This document shows positions 6,451-13,438 of a stretch of 13,657 bases of DNA, piece by piece. Positions within the stretch are counted from its first letter, which is position 1; each line of letters starts with the position of its first letter. This stretch comes from Limnoraphis robusta CS-951 (GTDB taxonomy: Bacteria; Cyanobacteriota; Cyanobacteriia; Cyanobacteriales; Microcoleaceae), in contig NZ_LATL02000037.1 in assembly GCF_000972705.2 (NCBI RefSeq), forward strand, positions 1 through 13,657, written 5' to 3'. The notes beneath the pieces are model-generated. The model did not search any database. It was not told the origin of the DNA and saw only the letters and a program-made list of their open reading frames with translations. The position numbers and the translations under genes are program-made.

Positions 6451-7605
6451 ATGACTAAAACGTTTATTGACTTATTTTCAGGTGCGGGGGGAATGTCCTG
6501 CGGTTTAGAACAAGCGGGGTTTGAATGTGTGTTAGGAATTGACCAAGATAAAGCCTCCTTAGAAACCTTTCAAGCCAATCATCATCACGCTAATATTATC
6601 TGCGGAGATTTGCGAGAAATTAGCCTTGAAGACATTAACGAAAAAATTGATAATCAAACCATTGATTTAATTTGTGGTGGGCCTCCCTGTCAGGGTTTTT
6701 CAACTATTGGGGCGAACGATAACCGCGACAAACGCAATTTTTTATTCTTTGAATTCCTGAGAATTGTTACGGCTTTAAAACCCGATTATTTAATCATGGA
6801 AAATGTGACGGGCTTACTATCTCGAAACAATGAACCCACCCTTTCATTAATTCTGAATTCTTTTGCGGAGTTAGGATATACAATAGAAGTCAGAGTTTTA
6901 GCCGCTCATCATTATGGCGTACCTCAAGCCAGAAGACGAACAATCTTTCTCGGAAATAGGTTTGGGGTTCCAAATCTTTATCCCGAAAAACAGTTTAAAG
7001 ATTCTCCCAAAGATAGCGAAAATTTACCCGCAGCTAGAACCGTTGGTTGGGCGTTTGAGAACTTATTAGCCTGTCAAAATACAACGTTTAACCATGATAT
7101 TGAAACTGCACAAATTACCAACGAACTCGAAAGAAAACGAATTCATCATATCCCAGAAGGACAAGGAATTCGCTATCAAAAAGATGAACTCGCCTATCTT
7201 CCCCGTGAACTGTGGTTTAATATTGATTGGGAGAGTTTACCCGAACAACGGTTTCGAGAAACCAAGTTAAAACGATTGGATAGAAACGCTGTTTCTAATA
7301 CCATTAATACCAGTCGTACAACATATTATCATCCCACAGAAGATCGCTATTTAACTGCTAGAGAAGCAGCAGCCATTCAGTCTTTTCCGCCCAACTTTAT
7401 TTTTAAAGGCAGTTTAACTCAACAATGGCGACAAATTGGTAATGCAGTTCCGCCTCTATTAGCTAAAGCCATCGGAGAAGGAATTTTAAGCTTAGATAAA
7501 CAAAAACATCAACTCGAAAAAACGAATTCTACTCAAGATATTTCCGAAATTCGAGCCAAAGCATTTGCCTATCGAAACGCGCCTCAGTTTCCCCTTACAA
7601 ATTAA
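6451..7605 (+). CDS. DNA (cytosine-5) methyltransferase
   Basis: A 384-residue SAM-dependent enzyme that methylates C5 of cytosine within a specific DNA site. All core motifs are visible in order: I DLFSGAGG (7-14) for SAM binding, IV GGPPCQGFS (76-84) with catalytic Cys80, VI ENV (117-119), VIII QARRR (159-163), IX REAAAIQSFP (304-313), and X QIGNAVPPLLAKA (328-340). Target recognition should lie in about 185-290; the recognised sequence cannot be read from it. No restriction endonuclease is adjacent, so it is probably a solitary regulator or protector, or its partner is elsewhere. An upstream ATG at 6426 hits a stop within eight codons, so 6451 is the likely start, with a weak ribosome site. 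Its end overlaps the convergent small membrane gene by 11 bases. Confidence 0.95.
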   Translation: MTKTFIDLFSGAGGMSCGLEQAGFECVLGIDQDKASLETFQANHHHANIICGDLREISLEDINEKIDNQTIDLICGGPPCQGFSTIGANDNRDKRNFLFFEFLRIVTALKPDYLIMENVTGLLSRNNEPTLSLILNSFAELGYTIEVRVLAAHHYGVPQARRRTIFLGNRFGVPNLYPEKQFKDSPKDSENLPAARTVGWAFENLLACQNTTFNHDIETAQITNELERKRIHHIPEGQGIRYQKDELAYLPRELWFNIDWESLPEQRFRETKLKRLDRNAVSNTINTSRTTYYHPTEDRYLTAREAAAIQSFPPNFIFKGSLTQQWRQIGNAVPPLLAKAIGEGILSLDKQKHQLEKTNSTQDISEIRAKAFAYRNAPQFPLTN

Positions 7606-7768
7606 GATCTGTTTTATTCGGACGCCGCCTCATTCCTTTGGAAATAATCGCCAAGAATACTCCCGTCAAAATCGATAATTCCCAATGAGTCTGAACCGTT
7701 GTCAATGTTAGCGAACCCAGAATCAGTAAACCAATGGGTGTATATCGAATCCATTTCATTTTAGACAT
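7595..7768 (-). CDS. Small two-helix membrane protein, paralogue 1
   Basis: A 57-residue hydrophobic protein starting MSKMKWIRYTP, with two likely membrane helices (about residues 7-23 and 27-42) and a basic end (GMRRRPNK). It is nearly identical to the protein encoded at 8870-9061. I chose ATG 7768 because the region upstream shared with the paralogue has lost a base here: the frame can only be extended to a GTG at 7801, whereas the paralogue has an ATG with a Shine-Dalgarno. Both copies keep AAGGGTAGGGAT directly before this ATG. The function is unknown. The stop lies inside the methyltransferase 3' end on the other strand. Confidence 0.65.
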   Translation of the reverse strand: MSKMKWIRYTPIGLLILGSLTLTTVQTHWELSILTGVFLAIISKGMRRRPNKTDLNL

Positions 7769-7826
7769 ATCCCTACCCTTTGTCGTAAAAATTTTTATCA
7801 CATCAATGTCATTCTGACAACTTTGA

Positions 7827-7832
7827 ATTATA
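7827..7832 (-). promoter_or_regulatory. Candidate -10 (TATAAT) for small membrane protein 1
   Basis: TATAATTCAAAG on the minus strand lies upstream of paralogue 1 and is kept exactly upstream of paralogue 2 (TATAAT at 9121-9126), while the bases between it and the genes have diverged. No -35 is evident. Confidence 0.4.
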
Positions 7833-7905
7833 CAAGATTGTCAAATGATTCCTACTTAGCTTTTTTTGATATTGAGTTTATCGCAAAATCTACGAGTTAT
7901 ACAAC

Positions 7906-8613
7906 TCAGAGTGTATCGGGATCAATATTCAATTCCCGCAGTTTTGCGGCTAATTTTTCCTTTTGTTGGCGTTCTATCTCGAGTTGCTGTTGTGCGGCTT
8001 TGGACGATTCTTCAGGAGTGGGAACTAACTCACCTTCGGGAGTAAAAAACCTCAATTTATGTTCATGTATTCCTAAAAATAGTTGTAATTGTTGACTCCA
8101 AAGCTGTCCTCTTTCGTTAGGTTGGAGTTCTTGATATTCTCCATCAACCAGATGAAATCCTTGAAACTCTAACGTATTCGGTGAAAACCAAAAATAATCG
8201 GGTGTTCGGAAGATATCTTGATAAATATTTTTTTTCGTTGTGCGATCAACATTTGCAGTTGAAGGGGATAATAATTCAATAATAACATTGGGATATTTTC
8301 CGCCTTCTTCCCAGACAACCCAACTTTTACGGGGTTTGCGTGAGGTGTTTAATACTACGAAGAAATCAGGCCCCCTAAAGTCTTGAGTTTTCTGTTGTTC
8401 TGGGCTATAATAAATAGTAAGATTTCCAAAAGCATAAAAATCTTGACGGTCTTGCCAGAGATACTCCAGCATTTGAATCAGTAGCAAAATTTGTCGCAAA
8501 TGCAGTTCACTTTCCAAGGGTGGCTCCTGACTTTCTAAATCTCCCGAGGGGTATTCAATGTCTTCAAATTTAGGTTCAGTTTGAAGTGTTTCTAGATCTT
8601 GAGCAATAGTCAT
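7906..8613 (-). CDS. Uma2 family (DUF820) putative endonuclease
   Basis: A 235-residue member of the Uma2/DUF820 family, which has a PD-(D/E)xK nuclease-like fold and is greatly expanded in cyanobacteria; its cellular role is unknown. Motif residues are Asp83 in RGPDFFVVL, Glu113 in NVIIELLSPST, and Lys127/Lys128 in DRTTKKNIYQDIF. The middle (PDYFWFSPNTLEFQGFHLV) fits the family pattern. Residues 199-235 form a charged, coiled-coil-like tail (EERQQKEK-type) found in many relatives. I chose ATG 8613 because AGGAGA lies five bases before it (plus-strand 8619-8624); an upstream ATG at 8649 lacks this. A broken paralogue of the C-terminal tail lies just upstream at 8669-8840. Confidence 0.85.
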   Translation of the reverse strand: MTIAQDLETLQTEPKFEDIEYPSGDLESQEPPLESELHLRQILLLIQMLEYLWQDRQDFYAFGNLTIYYSPEQQKTQDFRGPDFFVVLNTSRKPRKSWVVWEEGGKYPNVIIELLSPSTANVDRTTKKNIYQDIFRTPDYFWFSPNTLEFQGFHLVDGEYQELQPNERGQLWSQQLQLFLGIHEHKLRFFTPEGELVPTPEESSKAAQQQLEIERQQKEKLAAKLRELNIDPDTL

Positions 8614-8668
8614 TATCTTCTCCTGAATCTTACTTTTAGTATAACTCATCTTGGGTTAGGAATTGAAT

Positions 8669-8840
8669 TTAGAGTATATCTGGATCAATATTCAATTCCC
8701 GTAATTTAGCGGCTAACTTTTCCTTTTGTTGGCGTTAAAGTTCAAGTTGTTGTTCTACGGCTTCTCGTTGTTTTTTTTCAATTTTAGCTGATTCTTCGGG
8801 AGTTGGAACTAATTCACCTTCGGGGGTAAAAACCTTGTTT
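8669..8840 (-). pseudogene. C-terminal remnant of a second Uma2-family gene
   Basis: On the minus strand the frame reads FTPEGELVPTPEESAKI, then a Gln/Glu-rich helix to LEL, a TAA, and on to RQQKEKLAAKLRELNIDPDI before its final TAA at 8669-8671. This matches the last 45 or so residues of the intact Uma2 protein at 7906, including the exact end. The nuclease core is missing: upstream of FTPEGE the homology stops and unrelated sequence follows. An in-frame TAA stands where the intact protein has Glu. An ATG at 8866 could start a short peptide into this region, but the inner stop and missing core mark it as debris of a duplication. Confidence 0.8.
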
Positions 8841-8869
8841 CCTCCTGATTTTTTAGATTGTATCATTCA

Positions 8870-9061
8870 TTAACCTTCAACATCAGGGAAGCGTTGATTG
8901 ATTTTATTATAACGCGATCGCCTCATTCCTTTAGAAAGAATTGCCAAGAATAGTCCCGTCAAAATCGAAAATTCCCAATGGGTGTAAACCGTTGTCAAGG
9001 TCAGTGAACCCAAAATCAATAAACCAATGGCTGTATATCGAATCCATTTCATTTTAGACAT
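8870..9061 (-). CDS. Small two-helix membrane protein, paralogue 2
   Basis: A 63-residue paralogue of the 7595-7768 product: MSKMKWIRYTAIGLLILGSL, a second hydrophobic stretch, then GMRRSRYNK and a different tail. Over the first 48 residues only about five positions differ, so the duplication is fairly recent. A longer form of 78 residues from ATG 9106 is possible here because AAAGGAG lies just upstream of it (plus-strand 9112-9118). I prefer 9061 because only this start is open in both copies. The gene is divergent from miaB, and its stop overlaps the start of the debris region of the Uma2 remnant. Function unknown. Confidence 0.65.
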   Translation of the reverse strand: MSKMKWIRYTAIGLLILGSLTLTTVYTHWEFSILTGLFLAILSKGMRRSRYNKINQRFPDVEG

Positions 9062-9120
9062 ATCCCTACCCTTTGTATTAAAAATTTTTATCATCTCAAT
9101 CCCCATTTAGGCTCCTTTGA

Positions 9121-9126
9121 ATTATA
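9121..9126 (-). promoter_or_regulatory. Candidate -10 (TATAAT) for small membrane protein 2
   Basis: TATAATTCAAAGGAG on the minus strand places a -10 box about 55 bases before ATG 9061. It is the counterpart of the box at 7827-7832. Transcription starting near 9114 would give the 9106 start almost no leader, which also favours the 9061 start. Confidence 0.4.
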
Positions 9127-9204
9127 ATATAAACACTAAACTCATCAATCGGTAGCAAAATACATCCTATTGTTTGCGAGGCGAATCTCAGAATTTAACA
9201 TCAA

Positions 9205-10563
9205 ATGACTACAACTCCCCGTCGCTATCACATCACAACCTTCGGCTGTCAAATGAACAAAGCCGACTCGGAACGCATGGCTGGAATTTTAGAAGAAATG
9301 GGGTTACTGTTTACTGAAGACCCCAACGAAGCTGATGTCGTTCTTTATAATACTTGCACCATTCGGGATAACGCCGAACACAAAGTTTATTCTTATTTGG
9401 GAAGACAAGCCAAACGCAAACACACTGAACCGAATTTAACGTTAATTGTCGCTGGATGTGTCGCACAACAAGAGGGCGAAAGCTTACTCAGACGGGTTCC
9501 TGAACTTGATTTAGTCATGGGGCCACAACACGCAAACCGTCTGCAAGAATTATTAGAACAGGTCGATAATGGCAATCAAATTGTCGCCACTGAACCCATT
9601 CATATTGTCGAAGATATCACAAAACCTCGTCGAGATAGTGATGTTAGCGCTTGGGTAAATGTGATTTATGGCTGCAATGAGCGCTGTACCTATTGTGTGG
9701 TTCCCAATGTACGCGGAATTGAACAGTCACGCACTCCTGAAGCCATTCGTAGCGAGATGGAAGAATTAGGGCGCTTAGGCTATAAAGAAGTCACCTTATT
9801 AGGGCAGAATATTGATGCTTATGGGCGAGATTTACCCGGTTCTACCCCTGAAGGACGACACAAACATACGCTAACAGATTTATTGTATTTTGTTCACGAT
9901 GTACCCGGAATTGAACGCCTGCGGTTTGCAACAAGTCATCCCCGTTATTTTACCGAACGTTTGATTAAAGCTTGTGCGGAACTGCCGAAAGTTTGCGAAC
10001 ATTTTCACATCCCGTTTCAGTCCGGCGATAACCCAATTTTGAAGGCAATGTCACGGGGATATACTCACGAAAAATATCGTCGCATTATTAACACGATTCG
10101 TCAATATATGCCCGATGCGTCCATTAGTGCCGATGCCATTGTTGGGTTTCCAGGCGAAACCGAAGAACAGTTTGAAAATACCTTAAAGTTGGTAGATGAT
10201 ATCGGATTTGATTTGGTGAATACGGCGGCTTATTCCCCACGCCCCGGAACCCCGGCTGCATTGTGGGAAAATCAGATTTCAGAAGACATCAAAGCGGATC
10301 GTTTACAACGATTAAATCATTTAGTCGGGGTGAAAGCAGCAGAGCGATCGCAACGCTATTTCGGACGGTTTGAAGAAGTCTTAGTCGAAGGGGAAAACCC
10401 CAGAGATCCGTCTCAGGTGATGGGGCGTACACGGGGAAACCGTTTAACTTTCTTTACCGGAAATCTCGCGGAATTGAGGGGTAAAGTTGTGAAGATAAAA
10501 GTAACCGAAGTGCGGCCTTTTAGCCTCACAGGAGAAGCCGTTGAGTTATGTGTAAGCCGATGA
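9205..10563 (+). CDS. miaB: tRNA-2-methylthio-N6-dimethylallyladenosine synthase MiaB
   Basis: A 452-residue radical-SAM methylthiotransferase that converts i6A37 to ms2i6A37 in tRNAs reading codons that start with U. The N-terminal UPF0004 domain has three cluster cysteines, Cys15 ([14 protein letters not shown]), Cys51 (YNTCTIRD) and Cys85 (VAGCVAQ). The radical-SAM domain has Cys157, Cys161 and Cys164 in [28 protein letters not shown] and [14 protein letters not shown] are family hallmarks. A TRAM domain at about 375-450 binds tRNA. Length is normal and no part is missing. The start follows ATTTAACATCAA without a clear Shine-Dalgarno, which is common in cyanobacteria. The stop overlaps the next gene as ATGA, so the two should be co-translated. 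Confidence 0.97.
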   Translation: MTTTPRRYHITTFGCQMNKADSERMAGILEEMGLLFTEDPNEADVVLYNTCTIRDNAEHKVYSYLGRQAKRKHTEPNLTLIVAGCVAQQEGESLLRRVPELDLVMGPQHANRLQELLEQVDNGNQIVATEPIHIVEDITKPRRDSDVSAWVNVIYGCNERCTYCVVPNVRGIEQSRTPEAIRSEMEELGRLGYKEVTLLGQNIDAYGRDLPGSTPEGRHKHTLTDLLYFVHDVPGIERLRFATSHPRYFTERLIKACAELPKVCEHFHIPFQSGDNPILKAMSRGYTHEKYRRIINTIRQYMPDASISADAIVGFPGETEEQFENTLKLVDDIGFDLVNTAAYSPRPGTPAALWENQISEDIKADRLQRLNHLVGVKAAERSQRYFGRFEEVLVEGENPRDPSQVMGRTRGNRLTFFTGNLAELRGKVVKIKVTEVRPFSLTGEAVELCVSR

Positions 10564-11093
10564 TTACTAACATTATTAAAGCAAATCCTGGCACCGTTCG
10601 CAAGTTAAGCGCGTTGTTAATTTTAGGTGTAATTTGGATGGGGACGGTGGCTTGTGAAAGTACATCTTTAGCCTTTAAACAAAATCCCACCAAAACCCCT
10701 GTTGTGGCTCAAAATGCCGAGCCAAATTTACCTAAACCCCTGGAAAATGGCGATTATCGTCGTTCACCCCAGATCACTTGGGAAGCGGTTAATGCTGACT
10801 CGAATGGGTTAAATTGTCACGGTCTTGATCTCAGCTACGAAGAACTCATCGATCCGCGAAATTCGGTCAAATTTGATATTCAAAACTGGCCGATTGTCGG
10901 CAAATTAAAGCAAGGACAAGACTTTGAAATCAACCTCGGCCCTGCTGGATTTGGGGTTGTTTATGATACCCAACAAAACCCTTGGATTTATGTAGAAAAT
11001 CTCGCCGGAGAAAACGGTCCAAGTCATTGTTTTGTGCGGGCGAATAGTCGTTTTGTTAAACCGATTTCAGTGAAAGCGTTTAATCAAGGTTAA
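10560..11093 (+). CDS. Putative lipoprotein with SH3-like C-terminal part
   Basis: A 177-residue protein of unknown function. I start it at ATG 10560, which overlaps the miaB stop (ATGA); an in-frame ATG at 10548 lies further inside miaB. Residues 18-31 are hydrophobic ([14 protein letters not shown]) and end in TVAC, a weak lipobox, so it is either a lipoprotein or has a membrane anchor or signal peptide. A Pro/Thr-rich linker follows. From about residue 70 the pattern [49 protein letters not shown] looks like a bacterial SH3-like domain, with two cysteines that could form a disulfide in the periplasm. Nothing suggests a direct role in tRNA modification. Confidence 0.8.
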   Translation: MITNIIKANPGTVRKLSALLILGVIWMGTVACESTSLAFKQNPTKTPVVAQNAEPNLPKPLENGDYRRSPQITWEAVNADSNGLNCHGLDLSYEELIDPRNSVKFDIQNWPIVGKLKQGQDFEINLGPAGFGVVYDTQQNPWIYVENLAGENGPSHCFVRANSRFVKPISVKAFNQG

Positions 11094-11125
11094 AAGTTGC
11101 TCAAAATAGAAACCTCACCCCCGTC

Positions 11126-11146
11126 CCCTCTCCTAGCAAGAGAGGG
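11126..11146 (+). terminator. Hairpin after the miaB-lipoprotein pair
   Basis: CCCTCTC (11126-11132) and GAGAGGG (11140-11146) form a perfect 7-bp stem with a 7-base loop, 33 bases after the lipoprotein stop. The following TTATTTGTTG is only moderately T-rich. The preceding ACCTCACCCCCGTCCCCTCT is a sequence I recall as recurrent in cyanobacterial intergenic DNA, so it may be a repeat that doubles as a terminator. Confidence 0.5.
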
Positions 11147-11186
11147 TTATTTGTTGAAATCGCGTTTTTACCCAATTCTCTATACT

Positions 11187-11203
11187 TTAGAATATAATTC
11201 TAA
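11187..11203 (+). promoter_or_regulatory. Palindrome over a -10 box before the glycosyltransferase gene
   Basis: TTAGAAT and ATTCTAA are perfect inverted 7-mers around ATA, and the palindrome encloses a consensus TATAAT (11193-11198). The position, 29 bases before the ATG at 11232, suits a promoter with an overlapping operator. AAGGA at 11219-11223 is the ribosome binding site. No -35 is clear. Confidence 0.4.
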
Positions 11204-11231
11204 CATACTTTCTAGAACAAGGATTTAGGCG

Positions 11232-11942
11232 ATGAAACTCATCGAATATTGTCCACGAGCTTACGTGATCAATCTGCCCGAAAGAACGGATCGACGCCGG
11301 ATGATTATCCGAGAATTAGAAAAACCAGACAGTCCCCTCTCTCCCGATCAGGTGGAATTTTTTCCGGGGATTCGTCCCGACGATCCGGGAGAGTTTAAAA
11401 ACATAGGAATTAAAGGATGTTTTTTGAGTCATTTAGCCATCCTAAAAAAAGCCAAAGAAGACAACTTACCCAATATTTTGATTCTGGAAGACGATCTCTG
11501 CTTTTCCCGAGAGTTAAAACCTCACCAAGACGCACTGATCGATCAGTTATCCCAAAGTAATTGGGGATTAGTTTATTTTGGGCATCGATTAAAATTGGAG
11601 GCGACGGATACCGTCAAACTGATTCCTTATTCTGGCCCCATCGAAACGACTCATTTTTATGGAGTAAATGCAGTAATATTTGACTCACTAATTGAGTTTT
11701 TAGAAGGATTACTTCAACGACCAGCCGGACATCCTGACGGCGGTCCAATGTTTATCGACGGAGCGCTTTCAACCTTTCGACGGAAAAACCCAGATGTTCT
11801 CACCTGGGTTGCTTCTCCCACTTTAGGAATGCAGCAGAGTTCCCGCAGCGATCTAACCACAAATCGCTTAGATAGTATCACTTTTCTCAGGCCTTTTATG
11901 GGGTTCTTGAGAACGATTAAAAAGCAATTAGCTAGCAAGTAA
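11232..11942 (+). CDS. Family 25 glycosyltransferase (LPS-type)
   Basis: A 236-residue member of glycosyltransferase family 25, which adds sugars to lipopolysaccharide or surface glycans in bacteria. Motifs are YVINLPERTDRR at 11-22, KGCFLSHLAILKKA at 61-74, and ILEDDL at 84-89, in which the acidic residues are the likely metal and sugar-nucleotide site. GVNAVIFD and DGALSTFRRKNPD further on fit the family. There is no signal peptide, so it acts in the cytoplasm or at the inner face of the membrane. Length is close to the family norm. It stands alone between a hairpin and a MITE-like element. The exact donor and acceptor cannot be read from the sequence. Confidence 0.88.
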   Translation: MKLIEYCPRAYVINLPERTDRRRMIIRELEKPDSPLSPDQVEFFPGIRPDDPGEFKNIGIKGCFLSHLAILKKAKEDNLPNILILEDDLCFSRELKPHQDALIDQLSQSNWGLVYFGHRLKLEATDTVKLIPYSGPIETTHFYGVNAVIFDSLIEFLEGLLQRPAGHPDGGPMFIDGALSTFRRKNPDVLTWVASPTLGMQQSSRSDLTTNRLDSITFLRPFMGFLRTIKKQLASK

Positions 11943-11948
11943 CTTGTC

Positions 11949-12052
11949 TATAGCAATCCTAAATCATTCGTGAGCGATCTTCTGTGTCATTGCTGAACCC
12001 CGTGAATAATCAACAGCATTGAAGTGTTCACAAATCAAATAAGACTGCTATA
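11949..12052. mobile_element. 104-bp MITE-like element with TATAGCA ends
   Basis: The 25 bases at 11949-11973 (TATAGCAATCCT onwards, ending GTGA) and the reverse complement of 12028-12052 (TATAGCAGTC onwards, ending GTGA) match at 19 of 25 positions. There is no coding capacity between them. The length, terminal inverted repeats and place between two converging genes fit a non-autonomous miniature transposable element. I do not see a certain target-site duplication. Confidence 0.6.
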
Positions 12053-12070
12053 TCTAATCCTCTGTTGATC

Positions 12071-12136
12071 TCAGGGTGTATTTATTCAGAAGTTTTGACT
12101 TCATTTAGGGGAAGATATTCGTCAGGGTGTATTTAT
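12071..12136. repeat. 15-bp direct repeat at the 3' end of the sugar dehydrogenase gene
   Basis: TCAGGGTGTATTTAT occurs at 12071-12085 and again at 12122-12136, 51 bases apart. The second copy contains the stop codon of the dehydrogenase gene. It may be a short local duplication of the gene end. Confidence 0.6.
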
Positions 12137-13380
12137 CCCGAAACGGGTTCAATCCGAATCAGTTGCCCGTCTGGTTCATCAGTGAGAATATATAATAGTC
12201 CGTCTGGCCCTTGTTTAACATCTCGAACTCGTTGACCCATATCAATGGCTTGCTGACTGACCACATTTCCCGACTCATCCACCTGAATACGGCGAACATC
12301 TTGGGAAACTAAACCTCCTGCAAATAAGTTACCTTTCCAGGATGGAAAGCGATCGCCCCTATAAACCGTCAAACCCGAAGGCGCTTTTGCGGGAGTCCAG
12401 ACGACTTTTGGATCAATCATCCCTGGACGAGATCGTTCTTGAGTAATTTCTCCTCCACTGTATTCGCCGCTATGCGTCACAACAGGCCAGCCGAAGTTTT
12501 CACCCGCTTTGACTAAATTCAGTTCATCACCGCCACGCGCCCCATGTTCGGTTGACCAAACTCGCCCCGTTTCGGAGTCAAAAGCGAGTCCCTGAATATT
12601 GCGATGTCCATAACTCCAGATCACCGGATCAGCATTTTCACTATTCACAAAGGGATTATCTTGGGGTGGGGAACCATCATCATTCAGTCGGATAATTTTA
12701 CCGAGATGACTGCTGAGGTTTTGGGCTTGTTCACGGATCAGATCGCCCTCAAGTTCAACGGGTGGGTTGCCGCCATCGCCAATCGCCACCAACATGGTAT
12801 TATCCGGTAGCCAAGTAATACGAGAACCAAAGTGTTGTCCATCGGGTTTGGTTTGGGAAACCTCGAAAATCACCTGTAAATTCTGTAACGCTTCACCGTC
12901 AAAGGTTGCACGGGCGATACGGGTACGGTTGGCATCTCGGGTGCCGTGAGAATAAGTCAGATAAATCAAACGATTTTCCGCAAAGCGAGGATGCAGAGAA
13001 ACATCCAATAAGCCGCCCTGTTTGAAGGTGAACACTTCAGGAACCCCGGAGATCGGTGTTGGGTCAAGGGTGCCATTGCGAACAATTCGTAGGCGTCCAG
13101 GCCGTTCGGTAATCAGTTGATCGCCATTGGGCAACCAAGCCATACTCCAAGGGTGTTCTAAGCCTTCAATGACAGTTACTTTTTGAAAGTCTTGGGATGC
13201 GATCGCCACATCATCAGTCGTTTCTGTTGAGTCTGTCGAAGAGGATGTCTCTATGGCTTGACTTGGGGTTTGAGTCGAGGTTGAGGTATCCGATGAGGTT
13301 GGCGTGAAGGAACAACTCGTCAAAAAGAGTGCAACTGCCATTCCTGCGCCTTTTTTCAGGGGGTTAAGAGAAATATTCAT
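12133..13380 (-). CDS. PQQ-dependent aldose sugar dehydrogenase-like lipoprotein
   Basis: A 415-residue exported protein of the glucose/sorbosone dehydrogenase family (soluble GDH/YliI type), a six-bladed beta-propeller that oxidises aldose sugars with PQQ and calcium. Start ATG 13380 gives MNISLNPLKKG, a hydrophobic core and the lipobox LTSC (Cys23); the longer frame from 13437 would bury the signal peptide. Residues 24-65 are a Ser/Thr-rich linker, which suits a membrane-anchored periplasmic lipoprotein. Family motifs are GLEHPWSMAWLPNG (73-86), GQHFGSR with His183, GDGG at 201-204, YGHRNIQGLAF (257-267), EHGARGGDELN (278-288), and NFGWP (295-299). Whether the host makes PQQ is not shown here. 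The start lies 58 bases after the tnpB stop, so its promoter must lie in that gap or in the insertion sequence. Confidence 0.92.
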   Translation of the reverse strand: MNISLNPLKKGAGMAVALFLTSCSFTPTSSDTSTSTQTPSQAIETSSSTDSTETTDDVAIASQDFQKVTVIEGLEHPWSMAWLPNGDQLITERPGRLRIVRNGTLDPTPISGVPEVFTFKQGGLLDVSLHPRFAENRLIYLTYSHGTRDANRTRIARATFDGEALQNLQVIFEVSQTKPDGQHFGSRITWLPDNTMLVAIGDGGNPPVELEGDLIREQAQNLSSHLGKIIRLNDDGSPPQDNPFVNSENADPVIWSYGHRNIQGLAFDSETGRVWSTEHGARGGDELNLVKAGENFGWPVVTHSGEYSGGEITQERSRPGMIDPKVVWTPAKAPSGLTVYRGDRFPSWKGNLFAGGLVSQDVRRIQVDESGNVVSQQAIDMGQRVRDVKQGPDGLLYILTDEPDGQLIRIEPVSG

Positions 13381-13438
13381 CTGCCATTCAACCCTAACAC
13401 TCGCTACAGTTAACAATTTTAAGAAAAAACCGTACAAA

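Noticed and set aside
7823..8095. A 90-codon plus-strand open frame
   Set aside because: It is antisense to the Uma2 C-terminus, Ser/Cys-rich, and has no ribosome site.
13380..13437. Longer start of the sugar dehydrogenase at 13437
   Set aside because: It would put 19 residues in front of a standard lipoprotein signal peptide; the ATG at 13380 gives a clean n-region, core and LTSC lipobox.
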